From Candidatus Avibacteroides excrementipullorum (GTDB taxonomy: Bacteria; Bacteroidota; Bacteroidia; Bacteroidales; Bacteroidaceae): a stretch of 34,273 bases of DNA. The stretch is from assembly GCA_018711405.1 (NCBI GenBank), contig DVIH01000107.1, forward strand, positions 1 through 34,273, read 5' to 3'. Numbering within the stretch: position 1 is the stretch's first letter; the number at the start of each line of letters is the position of its first letter. The notes beneath the pieces are model-generated. The model had not been told where the DNA came from. It was given only the letters and a program-made list of their open reading frames with translations, and made no database searches. The position numbers and the translations under genes were made by a program. Shown here piece by piece: positions 9,387 through 17,991 of the stretch.

Positions 9387-10231
9387 TCATGTATTTTGTG
9401 AGTACCTATATATCTTACTGTAACCAAGTCCATATCATCATAGATTGGGCTTTTACCGGTATCCAGTCCGGCAATGGCTTTCATTTCCTCATCGGTAAGC
9501 GTGAAGTCAAAAATGTTCAGGTTTTCTATCATACGTTCCTTGCGAACACTCTTGGGAATGACCACCACATTCCGCTGATTCAGCCAACGCAGGATGACTG
9601 CCCCTACACCTTTGCCGTGACGTTGGGCAATTGATTTCAGCACAGGATTGTGGAATATACCGTTCTGACCTTCGGCAAAAGGTGCCCATGCCTCGTGCTG
9701 TATACCCTCTTGCAGCAGGAAAGCATTGGCCGCGCTCTGTTGGTAAAAGGGATTTGTCTCTATCTGATTGACAGCAGGTTTCACCTCATTGTGCAGGAAA
9801 AGGTCCTGCAATCGTTCGCTGCTAAAGCTTGTCACGCCTATGGCCCGTATGCGCCCCTCACGATAAAGCCTCTCGGCGGCGCGCCATGCAGCATAATAAT
9901 TGCCGTAGGGCTTATGCAGCAGATAGAGGTCGAGATAATCAAGGCCGAGCAATTTCATTGACTTGTCGAATGCGCGCAACGCATCATCATACTCATAATC
10001 CTGCACCCAAAGTTTGGTGGTGACAAACAAATCCTCACGTTTCAATCCGCTGTGCCGTATGGCATTGCCCACCTGCGCTTCGTTGAAATACGAAGCAGCC
10101 GTGTCTATCATCCTGTATCCGACTTCGAGCGCGTCGCCCACCACCCGTTCGGTTTCTTTTTCGCCCACTTGATAGACGCCGAAACCTATGGCCGGCATCA
10201 TCACTCCATTGTTCAGTCTGACATTTTTCAT
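9383..10231 (-). CDS. Aldo/keto reductase
   Basis: A 282-residue NAD(P)H-dependent reductase of the 2,5-diketo-gluconate-reductase-like group. The complete catalytic tetrad is visible: Asp43 and Tyr48 (MIDTAASYFNEAQVG), Lys73 (TTKLWVQ) and His106 (DLYLLHKPYGNY). LDLYLLHKP and the C-terminal VIPKSVRKERMIENLNIFDF are family signatures for barrel and nicotinamide-phosphate binding. The substrate is unknown. It is cytoplasmic and divergent from an AraC-type regulator 320 bp away, which may control it. AGAAAGGA lies upstream of the ATG as a possible ribosome site. Its stop overlaps the start of the deleted paralogue. Confidence 0.93.
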   Translation of the reverse strand: MKNVRLNNGVMMPAIGFGVYQVGEKETERVVGDALEVGYRMIDTAASYFNEAQVGNAIRHSGLKREDLFVTTKLWVQDYEYDDALRAFDKSMKLLGLDYLDLYLLHKPYGNYYAAWRAAERLYREGRIRAIGVTSFSSERLQDLFLHNEVKPAVNQIETNPFYQQSAANAFLLQEGIQHEAWAPFAEGQNGIFHNPVLKSIAQRHGKGVGAVILRWLNQRNVVVIPKSVRKERMIENLNIFDFTLTDEEMKAIAGLDTGKSPIYDDMDLVTVRYIGTHKIHE

Positions 10232-10554
10232 ATTGTTGTTCCTTTCTGCTATTTTGTTGCGAAATTATCAGTAACAAAGCACAATACGATTATGCAAAAC
10301 GTGGTATCTTTTTCACTTTTCGTGGTTTCTGCATTAACCGTCATACGGTCTCGAAACGGGTGCCAAAAAGACCGAGCCGATAACGACCGATGATCGGCTC
10401 GATCCCGGGCAAAGATGTACGCCATCCCGGGCGAAGATGGCGCACATCCCGGGCGGAGGATAACGCAGTCCGAAAAGAGATGTCAGATATTTTTCACATC
10501 AATCGGCAAAGCCTTGATTTTTTTGAATTATTTTCGCAGAAAAGAAAAACAGAT
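10232..10554. promoter_or_regulatory. Divergent intergenic region between reductase and AraC regulator
   Basis: This 323-bp gap separates two divergent genes and should hold both promoters. Read leftward, TAATTTCG in the AT-rich stretch before the reductase is a one-mismatch -7 box. Read rightward, TATTTTCG (10529-10536), 19 bp before the regulator ATG, is also one mismatch from TAnnTTTG. The middle is occupied by repeat copy B. No operator could be defined by eye. Confidence 0.4.
10371..10456. repeat. GC-rich modular intergenic repeat, copy B
   Basis: Four modules at left edges 10371, 10392, 10414 and 10436, spaced 21-22 bp: M2 (ACCGAGCCGAT, 10371-10381), inverted M2 (GATCGGCTCG, 10392-10401), M1 (GATGTACGCCATC, 10414-10426) and inverted M1 (GATGGCGCACATC, 10436-10448). 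The M2 pair forms a 9-bp hairpin (CGAGCCGAT with ATCGGCTCG), and the M1 pair a 13-bp hairpin with one G-T wobble. Linkers are variants of CCCGGGC. Read on the other strand, the order is M1, inverted M1, M2, inverted M2. It lies between divergent promoters. Confidence 0.85.
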
Positions 10555-11376
10555 ATGGAACAACAGACGGCATTCGACGGCATCATATTTATGGACACAC
10601 TGCAAGACTGCAAAACCATGCAATGTGCGGGACGTGTCATCCATGTGTTGTGCAGGCAAGGCAGCATGAGCATGACATTCCAGGATACCAACTACAATAT
10701 CTCGGCAGGCGACTATGTAATCATGCCAAACGGATCGTTGATGTCCGACTTTTCCGCATCCGATGATTTTCAAGGCATACTCATGGCTCTGACAGAAACA
10801 TTCATCGCCTCGATTGCCATAAAGAGCAATTACGGCATCATCGGTCATCTGTCGCTCATGCAGAATCCCGTCATGCGACTGTCCGCACACGACTTCGAGC
10901 TGTGCGAGAAAATGATGCTCTATCTGCGCGAAAGGATGAACGACCAAGCGCACCTCTTCCGCGAAGAGCTGTTGGGCAGCCTGCTCACAGCACACATACT
11001 CGACCTGTATGACATACACGCCCGCAGCCAAGCAGCATTGCATGTGTCTGAACGCATAGCCGCAATACTCCGCCGGTTCATAGAGATGCTCCACAGGAAA
11101 GAATACATCAGGCACCGCGACCTTGACTTCTATGCCTCTCAACTGTGCATCACTCCGCACTACCTGTCGGAACTATGCAAAAAGATAAGCGGCCAACCAG
11201 CCACCTACTGGATTGACCGCTTTACGATTCACGAAATCACCCGCCTGCTTCGCCGGAAAGAACTGTCTCTGACCGAGATTGCCGAACGGATGAACTTCTC
11301 GTCTCTCTCTTATTTCAGCCGTTACGTGCAGAAACGCACAGGCTGCCCGCCTAACAAATACAGGAGCAGCCTGTAA
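10555..11376 (+). CDS. AraC-family transcriptional regulator
   Basis: A 273-residue regulator with an N-terminal cupin-like sensing domain (GSMSMTFQDTNYNISAGDYVIMPNG, about residues 35-65) and a C-terminal AraC DNA-binding domain. Both helix-turn-helix units are visible: FYASQLCITPHYLSELCKK near 183-202 and LTEIAERMNFSSLSYFSRYVQK near 240-262, ending with the family-typical F-x-R-Y-x-Q-K-x-T-G-x-x-P. The frame is open back to 10390 through the repeat, and an ATG at 10480 would add 25 residues, but that segment is AT-rich and holds the candidate promoter, so 10555 is preferred. Probable targets are the divergent reductases. It ends 4 bp from the convergent GH3 gene. Confidence 0.88.
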   Translation: MEQQTAFDGIIFMDTLQDCKTMQCAGRVIHVLCRQGSMSMTFQDTNYNISAGDYVIMPNGSLMSDFSASDDFQGILMALTETFIASIAIKSNYGIIGHLSLMQNPVMRLSAHDFELCEKMMLYLRERMNDQAHLFREELLGSLLTAHILDLYDIHARSQAALHVSERIAAILRRFIEMLHRKEYIRHRDLDFYASQLCITPHYLSELCKKISGQPATYWIDRFTIHEITRLLRRKELSLTEIAERMNFSSLSYFSRYVQKRTGCPPNKYRSSL

Positions 11377-11380
11377 CGCA

Positions 11381-13717
11381 CTAATAAACCACTGTATCTC
11401 TCAATCTTATATCGGAAGAAGACGCTCCTGCCATGATTTCAAACTCTCCCGGCTCCACTACTTTCTGCATGTCGATGTTGTAGAGGGCAAGGTCTTCTTT
11501 GGCAAGGACAAATACTATATTCTTCTTTTCGCCCGCTGGGATATGCACCCTTGCAAATTTCTTCAGCTGTATGGGAGCTACGGCTACCGAAGCCACCTTG
11601 TCTGACACATACAGCTGCACCACTTCATCTCCGTCCACATGGCTCACGTTAGCCACATCAAGCGACACACGGAACAGGTCATCACCTTCGGCAAGCCTGT
11701 CTACTTTCAGATTGGAATATTCAAACTTGGAATAGCTCAGACCATATCCGAAAGCATAAAGCGGAGCAGCAGTGCCATCCATGTAGTCCCTCACCTGTCC
11801 TTGCGAGTAATATACAGGCAACTGCCCTTCCGAACGGGGTATGGATACAGGCGTGCGCCCCGCCGGATTGTAATGTCCGAAGATGACATCGGCTATAGCA
11901 TTTCCGCCCTGCTCTCCGGGATACCATGCTGTGAGCAGCGCATCGGCCTTCTCGGAAGCATTGTTCATGAGCAGTGTCCTGCCCTGTATGTAAACCACTA
12001 CCAGCGGCTTGCCTGTAGCCGCAACCGCATCGAGGAGTTTCTCCTGATCGCCAAGCAGCGTCAGAGTAGACCTGTCGAAACCTTCTCCGCAATCCATATC
12101 GGAAACCTCCGTTGCGCTGTTGTCCACAGTCGCCGCACCTGTGGCTATGTATTTGGTCTTGAAGTCGCGCGCACTGGAACCTCCCAATACAAGTATCACA
12201 GCATCGCTGCTCTCTGCCGCACGCACAGCCGCAGCTATGTCGGTCTTCACAGTGTCGCGCACAGCGCAACCTTTCACATAAACCACTTCGGTCTTTTCCG
12301 ACACGGCATTGCGCACCCCGTCGAGCACTGTGGAAATCTCTTTTCTGTCTTGAGGCGCGGTATAGTCGCCAAGCTGGTTATACATATTGTCGGCATTAGG
12401 CCCTATCACGGCTACCCTCTTCAAGTCCTTGCTCAGAGGCAGCACACCGTTATTCTCCAGCAAGACTACACTTTCGCGCGCCACCTGTTCTGCCAGTTCC
12501 TTATGCGCATCACATCTCACTATGTCAGCAGCCTCCTGCGGAGATACATACGGATTTTCAAAAAGTCCCAAGCGGAATTTCACTCTCAATACATTTCTCA
12601 CAGCACGGTCTATATCGGCCACATCCACCAGTCCGAGCCTGACACCTTCTTCCAATGTGCGGTATGAGTTCTCGCCGAGATCCATGTCTACTCCGGCTTT
12701 AAGGGCTATGGCGGCGGCTTCTTTCAGGTCGGCAGCCACATGATGCGTACCGGCTATTCCGTCTATGCTGCCCAAATCCGAATATATAAAACCGTTGAAT
12801 CCCCAAGTCTTTCTCAAGATGGAATCAAGCAGGAACTTATTGCCCGTGCAAGGCACCCCGTCAATGGCGTTATATGATGTCATGACAGTCCCCACGCCTG
12901 CCCTGACAGCCATCTCAAACGGATAAAGATATTCCGACAGCAGACGACGCATACCGACATTAGCCTGTCCTCCGTTGTGTCCACCTTCGGGTATTCCGTA
13001 TGCTGCTATATGTTTCAGCGTAGCATACAGATGACGCCCGTCAGATACGTCCTCCCCTTGCATACCTCTGACAAAAGCAGTTCCCATCACTGCCGTAAGC
13101 ACAGGATCCTCGCCGAAAGTCTCTTCCATTCTCGACCAGCGCGGCTCGCGACCTATATCGAGCACCGGTCCGTAGCCTATTCCTGCTCCCTGCAAACGGG
13201 CTTCAAGGGCAATAGTCTCGCCCACCTCCTGCATAAGAGCCTCATCCCATGTGCTTGCCAAACCTAAAGAAGTAGGAAAAACAGTGGTGCCTATGGCCAT
13301 GTGACCATGCGGGCACTCTTCTGCAAAAAGCACAGGAATGCCGAGACGGGTATTCTCCACCGCATATTTCTGCATGGCATTCAAGGCCTCAGCAGCCAGT
13401 CCAGGATTAAGTCCGGTCTCAAGGGTCTTTTTAGTCCATGGGTCGGCTCTCAATACCGCCCAAAAAGATCCGATGGGCATTTCGTCCATACGCTGCCTGT
13501 ACAAATCAGAGACAGTCACTCCGTCATCGGTCTTGACATACATTTCCCAACCCAACGGACAGCAGATCTGACCTACCTTTTCCTTCAAAGTCATGCGCGA
13601 CAACAAGTCTTCCACTCTTTCCTCCACAGGGGCGGAAGCGTCCTTATATGTTTCCTGCGAATATGCCGTCTGAAAGGCAATCATCCCGGCACACGTTAAA
13701 AGCAACAATCTGTTCAT
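11381..13717 (-). CDS. Glycoside hydrolase family 3 (beta-glucosidase BglX-like), secreted
   Basis: A 778-residue exo-acting beta-glycosidase. A signal peptide (MNRLLLLTCAGMIAFQTAYS, cut before Gln) sends it to the periplasm or surface. It has the GH3 N-terminal barrel with KHIAAYG and nucleophile Asp314 in GFNGFIYSDLGS, the GH3 C-terminal sandwich (about 400-640), and a fibronectin-type-III-like tail. The overall plan is that of BglX. Glucoside, xyloside or other beta-linked specificity cannot be fixed from sequence. It is the last gene of a leftward operon, 14 bp after a fucosidase gene, so joint trimming of a fucosylated glycan is plausible. No SusC/SusD transporter pair lies nearby. Confidence 0.93.
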   Translation of the reverse strand: MNRLLLLTCAGMIAFQTAYSQETYKDASAPVEERVEDLLSRMTLKEKVGQICCPLGWEMYVKTDDGVTVSDLYRQRMDEMPIGSFWAVLRADPWTKKTLETGLNPGLAAEALNAMQKYAVENTRLGIPVLFAEECPHGHMAIGTTVFPTSLGLASTWDEALMQEVGETIALEARLQGAGIGYGPVLDIGREPRWSRMEETFGEDPVLTAVMGTAFVRGMQGEDVSDGRHLYATLKHIAAYGIPEGGHNGGQANVGMRRLLSEYLYPFEMAVRAGVGTVMTSYNAIDGVPCTGNKFLLDSILRKTWGFNGFIYSDLGSIDGIAGTHHVAADLKEAAAIALKAGVDMDLGENSYRTLEEGVRLGLVDVADIDRAVRNVLRVKFRLGLFENPYVSPQEAADIVRCDAHKELAEQVARESVVLLENNGVLPLSKDLKRVAVIGPNADNMYNQLGDYTAPQDRKEISTVLDGVRNAVSEKTEVVYVKGCAVRDTVKTDIAAAVRAAESSDAVILVLGGSSARDFKTKYIATGAATVDNSATEVSDMDCGEGFDRSTLTLLGDQEKLLDAVAATGKPLVVVYIQGRTLLMNNASEKADALLTAWYPGEQGGNAIADVIFGHYNPAGRTPVSIPRSEGQLPVYYSQGQVRDYMDGTAAPLYAFGYGLSYSKFEYSNLKVDRLAEGDDLFRVSLDVANVSHVDGDEVVQLYVSDKVASVAVAPIQLKKFARVHIPAGEKKNIVFVLAKEDLALYNIDMQKVVEPGEFEIMAGASSSDIRLRDTVVY

Positions 13718-13731
13718 ACTTATTCCTTATT

Positions 13732-15117
13732 TTACAGTTCATATACGAAAACAAGAGGCTCTTTTCTGTTCACTCCCGAAGGAAGTTTCACCGTCACACG
13801 GTTGCCCTCTATCTTATATCCTACCTTTTTCCCTGTCTGCAACAGTTTCATCTTGCCGGAAGGCAGATTGCCTGACCAATTCACAGATGCAGGAATCTCT
13901 CCTGTGGCATCATCTACGGTCTGAATGGCATAAACCTTCTTTCCGTCTTCCGAAGATGTGAACCACACGAGACCGTCATTATAATGTTCCAATACGCCGG
14001 CTCCGTAAATGGCCTCTCCGTTTACATCCAGCCAACGCCCTATCTCGGCCATAGTATCCGCCACTTTGTCTTCAAACACGCCTTTCGCATCGGGTCCTAT
14101 GCCGAGAAGCAGACAACCGCCTTTTGCCACTACTTCCGACAACAGGGAAATGATTTTCGCCGATGACTTATATTGTGCATCAGGCACCCATCCCCAGTCA
14201 TTGGTCATGGTTATGCAACTCTCCCAAGGATAAGGCAGCTGTGTCTTAGGGATGGAACGCTCAGGTGTGAGGTAATTCTCGTTCTTGCCGCGCACTGTCC
14301 TGTCCACAGTTATCAGTCCCGGCTGGTTGCGGCGTGCCATTGCCACTATGCCGTCCATATCTATATCTTCATCGGGGGCAGCCACCCAACCTCCATCGAG
14401 CCAGAGTATGTCTATGTCGCCATAGCGTGTAGTAAGCTCGTTTATCTGTCTCTTTGTGTATTCGCTATATTTCTGCCATGATTCCGGATGCCGATCTATG
14501 ACATAATTGACATGCCTGTCGGGCGTGGCATAATGCGGATCCCAATAATAGGGACAATGCCAGTCGGGCTTGGAGAAATACACTCCCGGCATTATTCCGT
14601 TATGACGGAAAGCATTGAGCACATGTTTCAGCACATCGGCCTTTTCATTTTCTCCAAACGGCCCGCTGGCTATGGAGAAATCGGTCTCATCGGTATCGAA
14701 CATGCAGAAGCCGTCATGATGCTTGGATGTGAATATGGCATAGCGTGCGCCGGCACCTGCTATCATCTCCGCCCATGCCTCCGGGTCGAAATCCACTGGG
14801 TTGAAAATATCTTTCAAGCCCCAATACCACTGTTTGTATTCGTCATACGACATATCATCGCGACGTCTTATCCAGTCCACGTCTTCAGAGCATATAGACC
14901 ATGACTCCACAATGCCCGGCACGGAATACAAGCCCCAATGTATCAACACTCCGAATTTCAAATCGCGCCACTGCTCCAGTTTCTCTATTACCGCCGGATC
15001 CTCAGGAGCGGTATACTCACTCGATGTCTCATGCACAAAACCTTGCTGCTGGGCACTCATGGGTACAGACAGAAGAAAGGAAGACATGGTAAAAAACAAA
15101 AAACAAAATTTCCTCAT
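13732..15117 (-). CDS. Alpha-L-fucosidase, glycoside hydrolase family 29, secreted
   Basis: A 461-residue retaining fucosidase that removes terminal alpha-L-fucose from glycans. It starts with a signal peptide ending in S-A-Q, typical of exported Bacteroidota proteins. Family motifs include FGVLIHWGLYSVPG (residues 53-67), the histidine motif FTSKHHDGFCMFDT, and the nucleophile Asp241 in DILWLDGGW. The C-terminal region is a short beta-sandwich domain. Length is normal. It lies 14 bp before the GH3 gene and 6 bp after the M24 peptidase gene in the same transcript direction. Confidence 0.95.
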   Translation of the reverse strand: MRKFCFLFFTMSSFLLSVPMSAQQQGFVHETSSEYTAPEDPAVIEKLEQWRDLKFGVLIHWGLYSVPGIVESWSICSEDVDWIRRRDDMSYDEYKQWYWGLKDIFNPVDFDPEAWAEMIAGAGARYAIFTSKHHDGFCMFDTDETDFSIASGPFGENEKADVLKHVLNAFRHNGIMPGVYFSKPDWHCPYYWDPHYATPDRHVNYVIDRHPESWQKYSEYTKRQINELTTRYGDIDILWLDGGWVAAPDEDIDMDGIVAMARRNQPGLITVDRTVRGKNENYLTPERSIPKTQLPYPWESCITMTNDWGWVPDAQYKSSAKIISLLSEVVAKGGCLLLGIGPDAKGVFEDKVADTMAEIGRWLDVNGEAIYGAGVLEHYNDGLVWFTSSEDGKKVYAIQTVDDATGEIPASVNWSGNLPSGKMKLLQTGKKVGYKIEGNRVTVKLPSGVNRKEPLVFVYEL

Positions 15118-15123
15118 AATGCT

Positions 15124-16305
15124 TCAATCTATTTTAATTATATGTTCAGGACAATCACTCGTACATTCCAAACCGTGTTCGGTCACAATCCATGTGTTTT
15201 CGATGCCTACGGCGCCTGTTTCAGGAAACACCATCTTCGGTTCAAGGGCGAACGCCATCCCTACGGCGAGTTCCGTTTTCATGCGCGGAGCTATGACAGG
15301 ATATTCGTTGATTTCAATGCCGACCCCATGCCCCACGAACCCGGCATGTTGATAATAGCCCATGAAATGTTCTTCCAGCCCGTGACGGACGGCTATGCTC
15401 AACGCTGCATCATAAAGTTCTTCGCAGACCGCACCCGGTTTAGCCAAAGATACTACTTTATCTTGAATTTCAAGGCAGACCTGATGTGCATCGCATATCT
15501 TTTGTGCAATGCGCCCAACGGAAAAGACTCTGGTCATGTCGCCCATATAGCCGAAAAAGTTTCCGGCCATATCAACCATGACCGTTGTGCCTTCCTTAAT
15601 CGTTTCGCCCGAAAGTCCCACAGGCAAGGCTTCGCCCAAGCCCCTGCCTCCAAGCGCGAAATCATAAGGCGAAGGTGCGGAAGCATTCTCGCCTGCCAGC
15701 AGACTTCCCTTGAATATCTCCATCTTATGCCCGAAACAGCGGAATATGCCCAAATCTCCGCGCTTCCTTTCCTCGTATTCTATCGCGGCCGACAGATCCA
15801 AATCGGTCATGCCTTTACGATACAATGCCGGAATCATCCTGTATATCTCACTGTTTACCGCTCCCGTGCGTTTCAGCAGTTGCTGTTCAAACGGCGTCTT
15901 GACTGCACGCACGCGCCGCAGCAATTCCGTGCCGTCAGCGCATTCGGCAGAGGGGAACACATTGGCAAGCCTGCAATATTCCGTATGCGGCATGGCGCCG
16001 GCTTCGAGCAAGAGCCTTTCCGGCATACGGCAGCCGCGTCCGGCAAGCCTTCCGGCTATGTCTTCAGGCTTCCTGATATGCTCCACATCGCTGCCCTGTA
16101 CATTGTCGGGACGCTTCACGAACAGTATGGCATCGCCATCGGCAGGCATGTATAAAAAGCCGTTGACAATGCGGCCGCAAGTATAAAACAAGTTCACATT
16201 AGACGAAACAAGAATGGCATCGAAACCATTCTTGCTCATCTCTTTCCTTATATTATCCCGGCGGGATGCAAGTTCCGCCCTGTCTGCAACAATACCGGAT
16301 TTCAT
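15124..16305 (-). CDS. M24 metallopeptidase (Xaa-Pro aminopeptidase/prolidase type)
   Basis: A 393-residue pita-bread-fold peptidase that removes N-terminal residues preceding proline. The N-terminal creatinase-like domain (1-155) is followed by the catalytic domain, with the five metal ligands visible: Asp245 and Asp256 (MVDMAGNFFGYMGDMTRVF), His326 (FVGHGVGIE), Glu355 (FALEPKM) and Glu369 (AVGIENTW). There is no signal peptide, so it is cytoplasmic. It is placed between an unknown protein and two secreted glycosidases with gaps of 12 and 6 bp. The functional link to fucose release is not obvious; simple co-transcription is possible. Confidence 0.92.
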   Translation of the reverse strand: MKSGIVADRAELASRRDNIRKEMSKNGFDAILVSSNVNLFYTCGRIVNGFLYMPADGDAILFVKRPDNVQGSDVEHIRKPEDIAGRLAGRGCRMPERLLLEAGAMPHTEYCRLANVFPSAECADGTELLRRVRAVKTPFEQQLLKRTGAVNSEIYRMIPALYRKGMTDLDLSAAIEYEERKRGDLGIFRCFGHKMEIFKGSLLAGENASAPSPYDFALGGRGLGEALPVGLSGETIKEGTTVMVDMAGNFFGYMGDMTRVFSVGRIAQKICDAHQVCLEIQDKVVSLAKPGAVCEELYDAALSIAVRHGLEEHFMGYYQHAGFVGHGVGIEINEYPVIAPRMKTELAVGMAFALEPKMVFPETGAVGIENTWIVTEHGLECTSDCPEHIIKID

Positions 16306-16317
16306 AAAAGGTCTTTC

Positions 16318-16947
16318 TTATTCGTTTGTTTTTTTCCTGCGCCTTTCTTTCTTGGCAAGCACTATGACCTTGAAGACGAACTCATTCATCCACTTTTCCG
16401 AAAAGCCCAACGACACGGCCTGCTTGCGCGTGTTGAAAGCCATCATCATGACATCCTGCTTTTTGAACATCGGTTTGGTCATGATGTCATGCACTGTCAT
16501 CTCCGTCACCGACTTCAAAGTCCCTTTCATGAACAGCGGCACCTGCAATTTCCATTGCATGAGGTTGGAGACCAGAGTCATGAGATTGGACAGAAATTCC
16601 TGAAACTTCAGGCTGTAGCTCTGTATGGCCATCTGCGTCTTGCATCCTTTCTTCAAGGAAGCATCAAGCTCTTCAAAGAAATTTTCACTCAACCCGTAAT
16701 CGGACATAAGGATTTTCTTGGCTTTCGCCTTTTCGGCCACACCCAGTTTGTTGTTGATGGTCTGAATCTTCAATACACGTTTGAATTCGGCCAATTCCGG
16801 CACCATCCTTATGTTGGTAATACCGAGATTGGCCGCCATACATGCCTGGAGATATATCCTTATGAAAGACATGCAATCTTCCACTCCCTTTTTGGGAGTT
16901 CCTTCCGTCTCGTTTTTCCTGCCGAAGAGTTTTGAAAAAATACCCAT
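16318..16947 (-). CDS. Hypothetical protein, 209 residues
   Basis: I do not recognise the family. The protein starts MGIFSKLFGRKNE, is helical in appearance, has no signal peptide or clear membrane segment, and ends in a very basic tail (LAKKERRRKKTNE). The middle (about 75-150) is rich in amphipathic Leu/Met patterns. Codon use matches the neighbours and a good promoter box lies 49 bp upstream, so it is probably expressed. It is the first gene of the operon with the M24 peptidase, GH29 and GH3 genes. Confidence 0.75.
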   Translation of the reverse strand: MGIFSKLFGRKNETEGTPKKGVEDCMSFIRIYLQACMAANLGITNIRMVPELAEFKRVLKIQTINNKLGVAEKAKAKKILMSDYGLSENFFEELDASLKKGCKTQMAIQSYSLKFQEFLSNLMTLVSNLMQWKLQVPLFMKGTLKSVTEMTVHDIMTKPMFKKQDVMMMAFNTRKQAVSLGFSEKWMNEFVFKVIVLAKKERRRKKTNE

Positions 16948-16995
16948 TTGATTTTCTTTTTCTGATTATTAATATTAGGAAACTCTATTGTCTTG

Positions 16996-17003
16996 CAAAT
17001 TTA
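16996..17003 (-). promoter_or_regulatory. Promoter of the 209-residue/M24/GH29/GH3 operon, -7 box
   Basis: On the minus strand this reads TAAATTTG, an exact match to TAnnTTTG, followed by an AT-rich leader of about 45 bases to the ATG at 16947. No TTTG is seen at the expected -33 position. Repeat copy C begins about 50 bp upstream of it. Confidence 0.55.
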
Positions 17004-17052
17004 CTCAAAATGCAGATATCTATCGCCCTTGCCTGTAAAAAAATGAATGGTT

Positions 17053-17167
17053 TCGGGCATCGTTCCGGGCCTCGCCGGGGATGTGCGCCATCTTCGCCCG
17101 GGATGGCGTACATCCCGCCCCGTTACCGAGCCGATCATGACCGATGACCGAGCCGATCCCCGGCCGG
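17053..17167. repeat. GC-rich modular intergenic repeat, copy C
   Basis: Modules at left edges 17080, 17102, 17125 and 17147, spaced 22, 23 and 22 bp: M1 (GATGTGCGCCATC), inverted M1 (GATGGCGTACATC), M2 (ACCGAGCCGATC) and M2 in the same orientation. The M1 pair can form a hairpin with a 9-base loop; the M2 pair is a direct repeat. The left flank CGGGCATCG (17054-17062) is shared with copy A, and CCCGG-rich linkers separate the modules. It sits between the stop of the NlpC/P60 gene (17194) and the promoter of the next leftward operon. Confidence 0.85.
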
Positions 17168-17193
17168 GTGATTTCACGGCTCAGCAAATGTTG

Positions 17194-17982
17194 TCAAAAC
17201 CCCGCTTCAAGCCTCCTGATGCAGGCAAGCCTGTGTGTGTAACCGGCGGCCGAATGGCTGAATATGCCTGTCTCGTCCACGCTGTCGACATGCACGCAAC
17301 CAGAGTTGTGTATTATCTTCCCGTTGCCCATATACATGCCCACATGCGTTATCCTGTCCTGTTCGTTGCCGAAAAACATAAGGTCGCCACCCACAGCCTG
17401 AGACAAGCCGTCCACAGCTATGCCTTCGCCGGCCTGCATCGATGCATCGCGGGCTATCTGCACCCCATGCATTCGGAAGACGACTTGCATGAAACCGGAA
17501 CAGTCCATGCCGAAGACATTCTTGCCTCCCCACAGATAAGGGGTGGAAAGGAAACGCAACGAAGTATCTACCGGGCTTTCCCTGCCCGACAGGCTCTCTA
17601 TGTATCTTTTCTCTATATGAAATCTGTCTTTTCCGGCAGAAAACACCGAACTGAAACTGTCGAACATGGGCAGCAGGCTTCCTCCGCTCAGCAGCAGACA
17701 TGCTCCTGTCTGCACGTTGTAGGCAAATGCCATGCCGCAGGTCACGACCGGTGCTGCCGACATGTCATAACCGGCATAAGTCTCCTCTGTCATGGGCTCG
17801 AGCATCTTCGCAGTCACCCAACCTTCATATCCGTCGGCCTTGTTCCTTATGCGGCTCCAGCCTCCATCGTCTGCAATGACTGTGCAGGCATCTCCGAAAA
17901 GCAATTGTGTGGTCATTTCCGACTTGTCAGACGGTTCCTTCCTGACCGGAACGGCAGAAAGGGCGCATATAGCATGTCTCAT
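17194..17982 (-). CDS. NlpC/P60 peptidase with SH3 domain (YkfC-like)
   Basis: A 262-residue cell-wall peptide hydrolase. N-terminal bacterial SH3-like region (about 8-65), then an NlpC/P60 papain-like domain with catalytic Cys161 (GMDCSGF), His213 (ITHVGMY) and third residue His225 (KIIHNSG). The layout resembles YkfC-type gamma-D-Glu-diamino-acid peptidases, which cleave released muropeptides. No signal peptide is visible, consistent with a cytoplasmic recycling role rather than wall remodelling. The start lies 10 bp after mutL, at the end of the chaperone/LPS operon. Confidence 0.9.
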   Translation of the reverse strand: MRHAICALSAVPVRKEPSDKSEMTTQLLFGDACTVIADDGGWSRIRNKADGYEGWVTAKMLEPMTEETYAGYDMSAAPVVTCGMAFAYNVQTGACLLLSGGSLLPMFDSFSSVFSAGKDRFHIEKRYIESLSGRESPVDTSLRFLSTPYLWGGKNVFGMDCSGFMQVVFRMHGVQIARDASMQAGEGIAVDGLSQAVGGDLMFFGNEQDRITHVGMYMGNGKIIHNSGCVHVDSVDETGIFSHSAAGYTHRLACIRRLEAGF

Positions 17983-17991
17983 TGCAATCTT

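Noticed and set aside
10390..10554. N-terminal extension of the AraC regulator through the repeat
   Set aside because: The stretch is repeat copy B followed by AT-rich promoter-like DNA; similar peptides appear wherever the repeat is translated, which reflects the DNA repeat and not a protein domain.
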